From NCBI RefSeq assembly GCF_019655055.1, contig NZ_BPFA01000001.1, positions 62,001 through 126,000 on the forward strand: a stretch of 64,000 nucleotides of DNA, in the 5' to 3' direction. The DNA is from Shewanella sp. MBTL60-112-B2 (GTDB taxonomy: Bacteria > Pseudomonadota > Gammaproteobacteria > Enterobacterales > Shewanellaceae). The notes under the pieces were generated by a model, which saw only the letters and a program-made list of their open reading frames with translations, had not been told where the DNA came from and searched no databases. Every line of letters begins with the position of its first letter. Within the stretch, counting starts at the first letter, position 1. Shown here piece by piece: positions 36,683 to 45,506 of this stretch. The position numbers and the translations under genes were made by a program.

Positions 36683-38677
36683 TTGGATCAAAACGCTTCT
36701 TCAGTCGCCAAAGACGAGCCCTACTCACCGGCCTCTAAGGCTAGCAGCACTAAACCATCTAAGTCCCACGTTAGCCAGCGCGCAGTTCTGCCGTGGATTG
36801 GCGCATTTTTAAAACCCTATCGCGCCAAAGTTATCACCGCGATTATCTTTTTGTTTATCGGTTCACTGGCTTGGTTGTCACTTGGTCAAGGCGTACGCCT
36901 TATGGTCGATGAAGGTTTTTTAAAAGATAACGGCTCACGCTTAAACGAAATAATCATGCTGGTAATTGGCATTACCGCACTAAGTAGCAGCGCGATATTT
37001 TGCCGATTCTATTTAATGACTTGGCTAGGTGAGCGAGTCAGTGCCGACATTAGATTAAAAGTGTATGACCATTTACTCAAACTATCGCCAGGCTTTTACG
37101 CCAAGCTGAGAACCGGTGAGGTGATCTCCCGTTTTACTGCTGACTCAACTTTACTGCAATCAGTGGTGGGTTCAAGCTTGTCGATGGCGCTGCGCGCAAG
37201 CGTAACTGTGCTCGGCGGCATAGTGATGATGGCCATTACTAGTTTTAAAATGACCGGCTTAGTCTTATTAGCCGTGCCTATGGTACTTGGGCCGATTTTC
37301 TTTTTTGGTCGCAAGGTGCGTGATTTAAGTCGTAAAAGTCAAGACAAGGTGGGTGACTTAGGCGCTTATGTGGATGAGACATTGCATGAGATCCACACTG
37401 TGCAAGCCTACTCCCATGAAGATCAAGACCGTGCGCTATTTAATCATCGCGTCGAGGCTGTGATGGATGCAGCTAAAGGCCGGATTAAATACCGCTCAAT
37501 CCTAATATCATTAGTGATGTTTTTAAGTATTTTAGCTATCGCATTAGTGATGTGGGTTGGCGCACACGATGTAATGAGCGGTGCGATTAGTGCCGGTGAA
37601 CTCTCAGCCTTTATGTTCTACGCAGTAATGGTGGCAGGCTCTGTGGCAACCATCAGTGAAGTGATTGGTGAAATCCAACGTGCAGCTGGTGCGACTGAGC
37701 GTTTAATTGAGCTAATTGAAACGCCAATCGATATCCCAGTTGTTGCCAACCCGCTTACGTTAACATCACCGGTTCGAGGCGAGCTCGCGCTTAAAGATGT
37801 GCGCTTTAGTTATGGCAACATAGATGATAGCAATCAGGCCACAGATAGTTTAGATGAGAACAGCCTTGAGCCGATAAACAGCCCTGAGCTTGAAAACAAC
37901 CCTGAGCTTGAAAACAGCCTTGAGCGCTCAGGAATTAGCCCTGATCCAATAAATAGCCCTGAGCCAGTTTCTAACAACGAAGTTATTCGCGGCCTCAATA
38001 TTGATATCAAGCCCGGTGAACGGGTTGCGCTGGTTGGCGCAAGCGGCGCAGGTAAAAGTACCTTATTTGAATTACTGCAACGCTTTTATGTGCTCGATAG
38101 CGGAATAATTGAACTTGATGGCGTCGATATCGCTAAGCTAAGCCCGCAAACCTTGCGTCAGCAATATGCGTTAGTACCACAAGAGTCAGTGATCTTCGCC
38201 ACTAGTGTATTAGAGAATGTGCGTTATGGCCGACTTGAAGCGAGCGAAGCTGAAGTGAAGCAGGCATGTATTGCCGCAAAAGCCGATGAGTTTATTGGTG
38301 AGTTTAGTGATGGCTACCAAACCTACTTGGGTGAGCGCGGCGTACGTTTATCTGGCGGCCAAAAGCAGCGGATTGCGATTGCCAGAGCGATTCTTGCAGA
38401 TAGACCTATTCTGTTACTCGATGAAGCCACTAGCGCACTTGATGCGGTGAGTGAGCAAAAGGTAAAACTGGCACTCGATAGTTTAATGGTAGGTAAAACC
38501 ACGTTAATTATTGCCCATAGGCTAGCAACGGTTATCAATGCCGACCGCATTTTAGTGTTAGATAAAGGCCAAGTGGTGGGCAGTGGCACCCATAGCGAGT
38601 TAATGCAAAGCAGCGAGCTTTATCGAGAGTTTGCCAGCTTGCAGTTATTAACCGATGATGGACTACAACAAGAGTAA
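36683..38677 (+). CDS. ABC exporter-type half transporter (fused TMD-NBD)
   Basis: A half transporter of the MsbA/lipid A exporter-like group: six helices (about residues 45-340 of the protein) followed by an ATPase domain. Walker A is GASGAGKST, the signature is LSGGQKQRIAIARA and Walker B is PILLLDEATSAL. The start is the TTG at 36683, with AGGA 7 bases before it; the frame reaches 36587, but that stretch contains the hutZ terminator. About 45 residues rich in N, S, P and E with repeated NSPELENNPELEN-type units are inserted between the first strand of the ATPase (RFSYGN) and VIRGLN. The substrate is unknown. Confidence 0.87.
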   Translation: MDQNASSVAKDEPYSPASKASSTKPSKSHVSQRAVLPWIGAFLKPYRAKVITAIIFLFIGSLAWLSLGQGVRLMVDEGFLKDNGSRLNEIIMLVIGITALSSSAIFCRFYLMTWLGERVSADIRLKVYDHLLKLSPGFYAKLRTGEVISRFTADSTLLQSVVGSSLSMALRASVTVLGGIVMMAITSFKMTGLVLLAVPMVLGPIFFFGRKVRDLSRKSQDKVGDLGAYVDETLHEIHTVQAYSHEDQDRALFNHRVEAVMDAAKGRIKYRSILISLVMFLSILAIALVMWVGAHDVMSGAISAGELSAFMFYAVMVAGSVATISEVIGEIQRAAGATERLIELIETPIDIPVVANPLTLTSPVRGELALKDVRFSYGNIDDSNQATDSLDENSLEPINSPELENNPELENSLERSGISPDPINSPEPVSNNEVIRGLNIDIKPGERVALVGASGAGKSTLFELLQRFYVLDSGIIELDGVDIAKLSPQTLRQQYALVPQESVIFATSVLENVRYGRLEASEAEVKQACIAAKADEFIGEFSDGYQTYLGERGVRLSGGQKQRIAIARAILADRPILLLDEATSALDAVSEQKVKLALDSLMVGKTTLIIAHRLATVINADRILVLDKGQVVGSGTHSELMQSSELYREFASLQLLTDDGLQQE

Positions 38678-38776
38678 ACTAAAACAGCGTCTTAAGCGTA
38701 TAGTTAGTTAAAGGGATAGAGTTATAAGGTTGCTCGATCTCTGCCTACGCACTTAAACAAAATAAGAGAGAGTCCT

Positions 38777-39289
38777 ATGCGCTTAATAACTATTGCATGT
38801 TTACTGTTTTTATCGGCCTGTACTAGCTTGCCAAGCGGTATTGAACCGGTAAAAGGCTTTGAGTTACCGCGTTACTTAGGCACTTGGTATGAGATAGCGC
38901 GGCTAGACCATAGCTTTGAGCGTGGGCTAAATCAGGTGACTGCTACCTACTCGATGAAAGATGATGGTGGGGTTAAAGTGATTAACCGCGGCTTTTCAAC
39001 TGCAGAGCAAAGCTGGGATGAAGCAGAGGGCAAAGCCTACTTTGTAGATAGCCCTGATATTGGTCATTTGAAAGTGTCTTTCTTTGGACCTTTTTATGGC
39101 GCGTATGTGGTGTATGAACTCGATACTCAAGACTATCAATACGCCTTTATCACTAGCTATAACCGTGACTATTTATGGTTTTTATCGCGCACACCAACAG
39201 TTGATGAAACACTTAAACAACAGTTTATCGAGCAAGCTAAAAAGCTTGGTTTTGCTACTGAGCAGATCATTTGGGTCGAGCAAAGCTAG
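38777..39289 (+). CDS. blc: Lipocalin lipoprotein (Blc-like)
   Basis: A bacterial lipocalin of 170 residues. The lipoprotein signal peptide ends in the lipobox LSAC (C15), so it is anchored, probably in the outer membrane. The lipocalin signature is clear: YLGTWYEIARLDHSFERGLNQVTATYS, with the GxW motif, and further conserved AYVVYELD and YLWFLSRTPT. Relatives bind lysophospholipids or fatty acids. It follows the ABC half transporter by 99 bases on the same strand; a joint lipid-trafficking role is possible. A strong terminator follows. Confidence 0.93.
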   Translation: MRLITIACLLFLSACTSLPSGIEPVKGFELPRYLGTWYEIARLDHSFERGLNQVTATYSMKDDGGVKVINRGFSTAEQSWDEAEGKAYFVDSPDIGHLKVSFFGPFYGAYVVYELDTQDYQYAFITSYNRDYLWFLSRTPTVDETLKQQFIEQAKKLGFATEQIIWVEQS

Positions 39290-39320
39290 ACTGATTTAGC
39301 CCTATTAGAAATGTTAGCAA

Positions 39321-39347
39321 TTAAAAAGGAGCCAATGGCTCCTTTTT
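39321..39347 (+). terminator. Terminator after lipocalin gene
   Basis: AAAAAGGAGCC-AAT-GGCTCCTTTTT is a perfect 11-base stem with a 3-base loop and T5. Confidence 0.92.
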
Positions 39348-39373
39348 GGGTTAATGCGACAGCTTATTTTAAC

Positions 39374-39706
39374 TTATACCAATCAGTATAAAGATTTGGT
39401 CGCTCAGCGAGAGTTTAGCGGTTCTGATGCAAGGTCATTAAGTGCTCCTGCTTTAATGACATTCACTGCATCCATGCAGCTCGCAACGAGTGAAGAGCAT
39501 AGTTGAACTAGGGTTAAGCTCCCTCTTGTTCCTTAAGACCCAAAGCGTCAGAGTCGCTAAAACTCGCCATTCTGGAGCGTTTTTGGCTGCCGACTTCAGC
39601 GTTGAACAGCTTTACAAGGGAATCGCCATTCTTACAGCTATTCGCCTTGAATTAGTTTGCCAAAAGCCGCTCTGAGTAGATCAACTTCTTATACTGATTG
39701 GCATTA
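39374..39706. mobile_element. MITE-like element with terminal inverted repeats
   Basis: The ends TTATACCAATCAGTATAA (39374-39391) and TTATACTGATTGGCATTA (39689-39706) are inverted copies. The similarity continues inwards: TTGGTCGCTCAG at the left corresponds to TTGATCTACTCAG read inwards from the right. The 333-base interior has no convincing gene. A non-autonomous transposable element is the best reading; no target duplication was established. It fills most of the 516-base gap between the lipocalin gene and the next gene. Confidence 0.6.
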
Positions 39707-39805
39707 TTAGGCTAGAGGAACAGACTGGTTACAAAATGATACCTTTTGCTGTTGTTGCTTAGTGTAACTTGGTGGATGTTTTTAATTCATTTAAAAGGAT
39801 TTTTT

Positions 39806-40120
39806 ATGAAAAGAGATAAAGGGCTTACGCGGCAGAAGCCTGCTAACTTGATTGCAGGGGGGTCGTTAATATTGCTAGGTATGTTTACCTCTGCAGCCTT
39901 TGCTAAACAAGAGATTGAAGAGAGACTGTCAGTATCGTCAACAATCAATACCACCGCTGATCAGGAGCAGGTTTTACCTGAGCCAGAAAAACCACAGCAA
40001 GGTGATACTCAAGTTGTGGTTCAGGTGCGTGAAGGTTGGCAATATACCTACCGTCAAAGGTTCGATAGCAACGGTACTTGGCTGACGTTAGAAATGAATA
40101 AGCGGCTGATAGCTAACTAG
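39806..40120 (+). CDS. Hypothetical secreted protein
   Basis: A 104-residue protein not matched to a known family. It has a basic start (MKRDKGLTRQKPAN), a hydrophobic signal segment (LIAGGSLILLGMFTSAAFA, probable cleavage after AFA) and a short mature part: an acidic proline-containing stretch (EQVLPEPEKPQQGD), then VVVQVREGWQYTYRQRFDSNGTWLTLEMNKR, which reads as two or three beta strands. AAGGA precedes the ATG at 39806 by 7 bases; the frame extends 20 codons upstream without a better site. Probably periplasmic; function unknown. Confidence 0.7.
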   Translation: MKRDKGLTRQKPANLIAGGSLILLGMFTSAAFAKQEIEERLSVSSTINTTADQEQVLPEPEKPQQGDTQVVVQVREGWQYTYRQRFDSNGTWLTLEMNKRLIAN

Positions 40121-40203
40121 CTACTGATAGCTTTGCGACTGAATATACAGTGGCAAAGCTATAGAGCTAGCAGTTAATCAGGTTGAATTAGAAGCTTCCA
40201 AGG

Positions 40204-40272
40204 AGCTACTTGAGTAGCTTTTATTATTTGAGCTACTTACGTAGCTTTTACCTTGGAGCTACTAACGTAGCT
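40204..40272. repeat. Three reiterated 16-base palindromes
   Basis: AGCTACTTGAGTAGCT (40204-40219), AGCTACTTACGTAGCT (40231-40246) and AGCTACTAACGTAGCT (40257-40272) recur at 26-27-base spacing, each a near-perfect hairpin. The third covers the stop codon and last codons of the acyl-CoA ligase. They may act as a stacked terminator for that gene. Confidence 0.85.
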
Positions 40273-41857
40273 CGCGCCTTAAAATCTTACCTACGGTAGA
40301 TTTGGGTAGGGCGCTAACAAACTCGATGATTTTAGGCACTTTATAGGCCGCGAGTTGCTCACGGCAATAGCTATCTATTATTGCGATGGCTTGGTCTTTG
40401 TCTGCATGGCTATCATTGAGTACGACCACGGCTTTTACCGCTTCGCCGCTGCGTTCATCGTTAACACCAACCACCGCACATTCCAAAATAGCCTCATGGC
40501 TAGATAAGATATCTTCCACTTCATTAGGGTAAACATTAAAGCCAGAGACGATAATCATATCTTTCTTGCGATCGACAATTTTGTGGAACCCATCTTCCGT
40601 AGCAATGGCGATATCACCAGTCTTAAAGAAGCCGGATTTTGTCATCACTTTGTCGGTCTCGCTCTGGTTGTTCCAGTAACCTAGCATCACCTGCGGGCCA
40701 AATACTGCCAGCTCACCGGTTTCGCCGATAGCGACTTCGTTATCATCCATATCTAAGATTTTTACTTGGGTGGCAATAACAGGTTTACCGATAGTACCAA
40801 GCTGCTCAAGCCCCGGTGAGTTAAGCGATACTACAGGTGATGTTTCAGATAGGCCGTAACCTTCAGAGATAGTGCAACCCGTTGTTTGCTGCCAAATAGA
40901 TGCAGCGGCTTGGGTCAGCGCGGTGCCGCCAGAAATCGTAACTTTAAGGTGACTAAAGTCCAGCGCCTTAAATTCTGGCTGATGGCATAAGCCAACAAAC
41001 AAGGTGTTGAGACCTGCAAAGCCAGTAAAGGGATACTTTGATAAGGTTGAAATTAGCCCTGATATATCGCGTGGATTAGGGATAAGTACCGAGCAGCCGC
41101 CGCGCTCATAATAGAGCACTAAATTCACCATAAAGGCGTAGATATGGTACACCGGCAGCGGTGCAACGAAGATCTCTTCGCCTTCAATGATACGGCTACC
41201 TAAGCGGGATTTTATCTGCATCGCGTTGGCAATTAAGTTGCCGTGGGTGAGCATTGCGCCTTTCGATAATCCTGTGGTTCCACCGGTATATTGCAGCGCG
41301 GCAATTTGGCCTAGTACGCTGATCACTGGCGCGTAGGTCAGCTCTTCTCCTTTGGCTAATACCTCACAAAAAGGCACTGTAGCAAAGGGGACTTCAGGTT
41401 GTGGTTGCGGCGAAATTAAGTCCATCGCATGGGTGGAAATCACTGTTTCAATATCTGTGCTTGCGACGACTTCGGTTAATGTAGGGAGTAGATCTGACAA
41501 TACGACTAACGCTTTTGCACCCGAGTCATTAAATTGATGAATTAGCTCGCGCTGTGTATAAAGCGGATTGGTATTAACTAGCACTAAACCAGCTTTTATT
41601 GCACCATAAGCGGCGATAACAAATTGGGTAATGTTGGGCAGCTGAATCGCAATTCTGTCACCCTGAACAAGGTTGGTTTCTTGCTGTAAATACGCTGCAA
41701 ACTGGCGAGAGTATCGATTTATTTCGTTAAATGAGGTTTCTTTACCTAAGCATGAATATGCAGCTTTGTCACCGTAGCGGGCACTGGCAAGTTCTATTAG
41801 ATCGATAAGGGAAGCGTAACGCGAGAGGTCGAGTGTTGAGTCAGAATCGTATGCCAT
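40262..41857 (-). CDS. Long-chain acyl-CoA synthetase, FadD-like AMP-binding protein
   Basis: A 531-residue adenylate-forming enzyme that activates a carboxylic acid with ATP and CoA. The phosphate-binding loop TGGTTGLSKG is at 191-200. Further marks are the A5 motif GYGLSETSPVVS, the A7/A8 hinge GFFKTGDIA...VDRKKDMIIVSGFNVYPNEVED and the catalytic lysine in LPKSTVGKILRRELR at the C-terminus. Sequence character is of the FadD/medium- to long-chain group. The exact substrate is not determined. It is monocistronic. Confidence 0.9.
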   Translation of the reverse strand: MAYDSDSTLDLSRYASLIDLIELASARYGDKAAYSCLGKETSFNEINRYSRQFAAYLQQETNLVQGDRIAIQLPNITQFVIAAYGAIKAGLVLVNTNPLYTQRELIHQFNDSGAKALVVLSDLLPTLTEVVASTDIETVISTHAMDLISPQPQPEVPFATVPFCEVLAKGEELTYAPVISVLGQIAALQYTGGTTGLSKGAMLTHGNLIANAMQIKSRLGSRIIEGEEIFVAPLPVYHIYAFMVNLVLYYERGGCSVLIPNPRDISGLISTLSKYPFTGFAGLNTLFVGLCHQPEFKALDFSHLKVTISGGTALTQAAASIWQQTTGCTISEGYGLSETSPVVSLNSPGLEQLGTIGKPVIATQVKILDMDDNEVAIGETGELAVFGPQVMLGYWNNQSETDKVMTKSGFFKTGDIAIATEDGFHKIVDRKKDMIIVSGFNVYPNEVEDILSSHEAILECAVVGVNDERSGEAVKAVVVLNDSHADKDQAIAIIDSYCREQLAAYKVPKIIEFVSALPKSTVGKILRRELR

Positions 41858-41984
41858 TGAATTGCCCTTTAGCTGGTTTAGTTATTATTTGGATAGTTAT
41901 GCTTACTTAATGATCAAACAGGCGTTTAGATTAGTGTGATCTATGTCCATAGGTCAATGGGGCTGGTTGAAATAAGGTAAGAGT

Positions 41985-42118
41985 CGAACGGCCTGTGGCC
42001 TTGCAGAAAAGCGGTTTTAATCTTACTTTGTAGGTCGGGTTTTAGCTCGTCATGCTTTTGCTCTTCCTAGCAGGGCGCAGCCCGTCCTAGAAGCGAAGCG
42101 CCCTAGGACCTAGTACCT
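41985..42118. repeat. Dispersed repeat, copy 1
   Basis: The block contains CGAACGGCCTGTGGCC at its left and, at 42070-42118, GCGCAGCCCGTCCTAGAAGC followed by GAAGCGCCCTAGGACCTAG. Closely related blocks occur at 52121-52470 and 54045-54310. It lies in the gap between the acyl-CoA ligase and ccoG and carries no gene. Confidence 0.7.
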
Positions 42119-42129
42119 TCTTTTAACCA

Positions 42130-43596
42130 TTAAATCGGTGCAAAGAAGCTCGACTGTTGCGAGGCTTGGCCAAAATTATGCTGCTCGGCGATGGTAAAGG
42201 TTATCTCAGTGCGAGCACCATCGAGTAACTCAGGCGCTGCAATGACAGTTACCGGGTAATCTAATTGTTCGCCCGGTTTTATTTTTAAGTTCGTTTGGCC
42301 AACGAGTCGATAACCGCTATTGCCAGATACATAGACACGATAAAGCCTGGTTTGTTGTGTCTTGTTACGGATCTTTAGGGTGTAACTATTTTCGATTGTT
42401 TCATCATTGGTTTCTCGGTATAGGCTCTGTCTGTCTCGGATCACGTTGAGCTCTATATTATTGCGGCTATAGATATCGGCCACTATCACCGTCAACATCA
42501 GTAAGGCAGCGACTCCGTAGCCAATAAACTTGTAAGACTCATAAAAGGGTTCTGCCTTACCAGATAAGGCGTTTTCACTGGTGTAACCGATAAGATTGCG
42601 CTGATAGCCAAACTTGTCCATGGTCTGGTTACAGGCATCGACACAGGCACCACAATCGATACATTCATACTGCAAGCCGTTGCGGATATCAATTCCGGTA
42701 GGGCAGACCTCAACGCATAAGTTACAGTCGACACAATCTCCCAAGGTAGCCTTGTCTGGACTAGAGTCTGCTAAGCTAGGGTCTAGTAAGCTTGCGCTAT
42801 TAAGGGCTGGTTTACGTTTGCGTGGCCCGCGGTTTTCTCCTCGCTCGGCATTGTAGGTAACCGTCTTAGTGTTGGAGTCGAACATTACAGACTGAAAGCG
42901 TGCGTAGGGACAGCAATGAAGGCACATCTGCTCACGCATCCAACCTGCATTTAGGTAAGTGCAGATTGCGAAGAACCATACCCAGGTCGCTACCCAAAAG
43001 CTGGCGTTAAAGCTAAAAATATCGATATAGAGCTCACGTGCAGGCACAAAGTAGGCGATAAAACCACAACCGGTCAACAGAGCGATAGCCCCCCAAACGT
43101 AGTGTTTTAACAGTCTTTTTTTGAGTTTGTCGCTGCTCCAAGGCGCTTTATCTAAGGCGGCACGTTTATTACGCTTGCCTTCTATGCGGGTTTCGACCCA
43201 GACATAGATAAAGGTCCAGGCGGTCTGAGGGCAAAGGTAGCCACACCAGACTCTTCCCCAGAAAACGGTGACAAAGAAAAGTAGAAACGCGGCGGCAATA
43301 AATACCCAGGCTAGAATGGTAAAGTCTTGCGGCCAGAGCGTGGTTCCAAAAAAGAAAAACTGTTGTTCATTAAGGTCAAATAGAATGGCCTGACGCCCTT
43401 CATAAGAGATAAAAGGCAGTAGAAAAAATACTGCTACCAACAAGCTATTCATGCCGGTTCTTATCTTCTGCAAATCTCCTTTCTGCTCACGAATATGGAT
43501 CTTATTGCTTTGAGGTTTACTTGGCAGAACGGTTACCGGGATCCGCTGCTCTCTTGCTGGGCTGCCCACAGTGTTATTCAGGTTGTTTTTTTGCAT
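42130..43596 (-). CDS. ccoG: Cytochrome c oxidase accessory protein CcoG (FixG/RdxA)
   Basis: A membrane ferredoxin-like protein of 488 residues needed for maturation of the cbb3 oxidase, acting in copper reduction for the CuB site in characterised homologues. Several helices lie in the first 220 residues, with CGYLCPQTAW between them and CLHCCPYARFQSVM following. Two [4Fe-4S] ferredoxin motifs are seen: CVDCNLCVEVCPTG and CIDCGACVDACNQTM. The C-terminal 110 residues are a periplasmic Ig-like domain. No cco structural gene lies in the window. Confidence 0.94.
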   Translation of the reverse strand: MQKNNLNNTVGSPAREQRIPVTVLPSKPQSNKIHIREQKGDLQKIRTGMNSLLVAVFFLLPFISYEGRQAILFDLNEQQFFFFGTTLWPQDFTILAWVFIAAAFLLFFVTVFWGRVWCGYLCPQTAWTFIYVWVETRIEGKRNKRAALDKAPWSSDKLKKRLLKHYVWGAIALLTGCGFIAYFVPARELYIDIFSFNASFWVATWVWFFAICTYLNAGWMREQMCLHCCPYARFQSVMFDSNTKTVTYNAERGENRGPRKRKPALNSASLLDPSLADSSPDKATLGDCVDCNLCVEVCPTGIDIRNGLQYECIDCGACVDACNQTMDKFGYQRNLIGYTSENALSGKAEPFYESYKFIGYGVAALLMLTVIVADIYSRNNIELNVIRDRQSLYRETNDETIENSYTLKIRNKTQQTRLYRVYVSGNSGYRLVGQTNLKIKPGEQLDYPVTVIAAPELLDGARTEITFTIAEQHNFGQASQQSSFFAPI

Positions 43597-43917
43597 AAGG
43601 CTTCTCTACTGGACGCATTTTGTGTTCGCAGCAACTTGAGCACTGCGTGACGATATCATTAGTTAACGTACCGGCAACTCTGCAAGCCTTAGGCCAAATG
43701 GTTTGTGTTATTAGCTGTTGATTTTATTGAATAATATGTGGAGGTGTATTTGTCTGGGTCACGATATATCGTGTCTTGGTGATATGTCGTGACTTGGGGC
43801 GGTTTTTTAGACTCGTGCTCAGGGCTTGAACTCAGGGCTTGAGCTAACAACTTGGGAGCCGGATGCATCAGTCAGGTAGAGAGCCTAGCCTATGAGCCAA
43901 ATGTAAACCACGTAAAC
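43597..43917. other. 321-base gap between PAS regulator and ccoG
   Basis: Besides the palindromes listed, this gap holds a 12-base direct repeat (CTCAGGGCTTGA at 43818 and 43831). No gene or clear terminator was found. Confidence 0.5.
43760..43793. promoter_or_regulatory. Palindromic sites upstream of ccoG
   Basis: CACGATATATCGTG (43760-43773) is a perfect 14-base palindrome. Eight bases on, ATATGTCGTGAC repeats one arm. Both lie about 165-200 bases upstream of the ccoG start within the 321-base gap to the sigma-54 activator gene. No FNR consensus was found in the gap. A protein-binding role is inferred from symmetry only. Confidence 0.4.
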
Positions 43918-45372
43918 TTAGACTGGGCGAGAGATGGCCAATTTATTCATTCGTGAACGTAGAGTGCTAGGTGGAAGCCCTAACAGTGCGGCTGCACCGC
44001 TTGCTCCAGATATCCGCCATTGGGTCTGCTTGAGGATCTGCAGGATATGTTGGCGCTCCACCTCTTGTAGAGTTTGACTGCTTGCAAGGGACAGGTTTTC
44101 AGTCTGATCGGCAAATTGTAGTTGTGAAAACTCGAGCACGGGTCCTTGGGATAAAATCATTTCCCGCTCCAATACATTCTGCAACTCACGAACGTTACCC
44201 GGCCAGTTATGCTGCATAAGCTTGGTCATGCCTTTGTGGCTAACTTGAGTGACCTTCTTGCCTAGTTTGCGATTTAAATCTTGGATCAGATGGCCGACTA
44301 ATTCAGGAATATCGCTTAATCGTAGTCTTAATGGTGGGACTACAATTGGAAACACATTGAGGCGGTAATAGAGATCCATACGAAACAGACCTTGCTCAAC
44401 ACGTTTAAGCAAATCATGATGAGTGGCGGTAATGAGGCGAATATCGACCTTGATAGTTTGGCTACTGCCTACGCGCTCAAATTCCTGCTCCTGGATCACC
44501 CGCAGCAGTTTAGATTGAGCTTCTAGGCTGAGTTCGGCTACTTCATCTAGAAACAGCGTGCCTTGGTCAGCCAGCTCGAATCGCCCTTTACGGCGGCTGG
44601 TGGCACCTGTGTATGCGCCTTTTTCATGGCCAAACAGTTCGCTTTCTAGCAGCGCACTTGAAAATGCGGCACAGTTAACGCTAATTAATGGCTTATCGGC
44701 ACGGTTACTTAATCGATGTAAGTTGCGGGCGACCAGCTCTTTGCCTGTACCATTTTCACCACTTATCAATACCGTACTTTCGGTATTGGAGACTAGTTTA
44801 ATTTGTTGAATTAGTTGGTTAATTGGCTGGCTAGAGCCTGAGATCTCAACGTCTCCCGTACGATCTGCTAGTTCGAGCTGTAAATACTGATTCTCGAACG
44901 AGAGCTTCTCAGATAAGGCTTGAACTTGCTCAAGCGCTTGCCTTAACGAGTGCTCAGTTTGTTTTTGAATACTGATGTCACGAAATATCGCGACTACACC
45001 AATTAATACGCTATCTTTGTACACGGGGGTAGAAGTGTAATGTACCGGAAAGCTTGTACCGTCTTTACGCCAAAATACTTCATGGGAGATCTCACGAGCG
45101 GTGCCATCGATTAAGGTGTTATAAATTGGACAATCGTCTTTATGGTAATGGCTACCGTCGCTGTGGCTATGGTGATGACAATCATGGATATTCTTGCCAA
45201 GTAACTCATGAGATTGCCAACCTGTCATTCGCTCGGCTGCGGGATTAATAAACACCGCATTACCTGCTAAATCGAAACCGTAAATTCCTTCGCTAACCGC
45301 GTTCAGGATCAGTTGGTTCTCGGGCAGGAAATCGTCGTGGTTGGTTTTATCTTCAAGGTTAATGGCAGACAT
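43918..45372 (-). CDS. PAS-domain sigma-54 dependent transcriptional activator
   Basis: A 484-residue sigma-54 activator without a receiver domain. A PAS domain (about 15-135) contains a striking His/Cys loop, HDCHHHSHSDGSHYHKDDC at 63-81. A coiled coil (140-170) leads into the AAA+ domain with Walker A GENGTGKE at 205-212, GAYTGA at 252-257 and Walker B GTLFLDEV at 271-278. A Fis-type HTH ends the protein (SGAAALLGLPPSTLRSRMNKL). It senses an intracellular signal directly through PAS; the His/Cys loop could bind metal or respond to redox. Targets are not known; ccoG is adjacent. Confidence 0.92.
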   Translation of the reverse strand: MSAINLEDKTNHDDFLPENQLILNAVSEGIYGFDLAGNAVFINPAAERMTGWQSHELLGKNIHDCHHHSHSDGSHYHKDDCPIYNTLIDGTAREISHEVFWRKDGTSFPVHYTSTPVYKDSVLIGVVAIFRDISIQKQTEHSLRQALEQVQALSEKLSFENQYLQLELADRTGDVEISGSSQPINQLIQQIKLVSNTESTVLISGENGTGKELVARNLHRLSNRADKPLISVNCAAFSSALLESELFGHEKGAYTGATSRRKGRFELADQGTLFLDEVAELSLEAQSKLLRVIQEQEFERVGSSQTIKVDIRLITATHHDLLKRVEQGLFRMDLYYRLNVFPIVVPPLRLRLSDIPELVGHLIQDLNRKLGKKVTQVSHKGMTKLMQHNWPGNVRELQNVLEREMILSQGPVLEFSQLQFADQTENLSLASSQTLQEVERQHILQILKQTQWRISGASGAAALLGLPPSTLRSRMNKLAISRPV

Positions 45373-45428
45373 TTTGCGCCCTGTTTATGTAGCAGTTTAT
45401 CGCTACAGTATACGCAAAAGTGATGGGT

Positions 45429-45460
45429 AAAAAAATAAGGTCACGAAATAACGTGACCTT
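45429..45460 (-). terminator. Terminator of the thioredoxin-like gene
   Basis: AAGGTCACG-TTATTT-CGTGACCTT on the minus strand forms a 9-base perfect stem, followed by a TTATTTTTTT tract. It shares the GTCACG/CGTGAC arms with the palindromes near ccoG. Confidence 0.75.
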
Positions 45461-45506
45461 ACTAATATCTTTAACAATAAATGGCGCTAGATGCTGCCTG
45501 TAGCGA

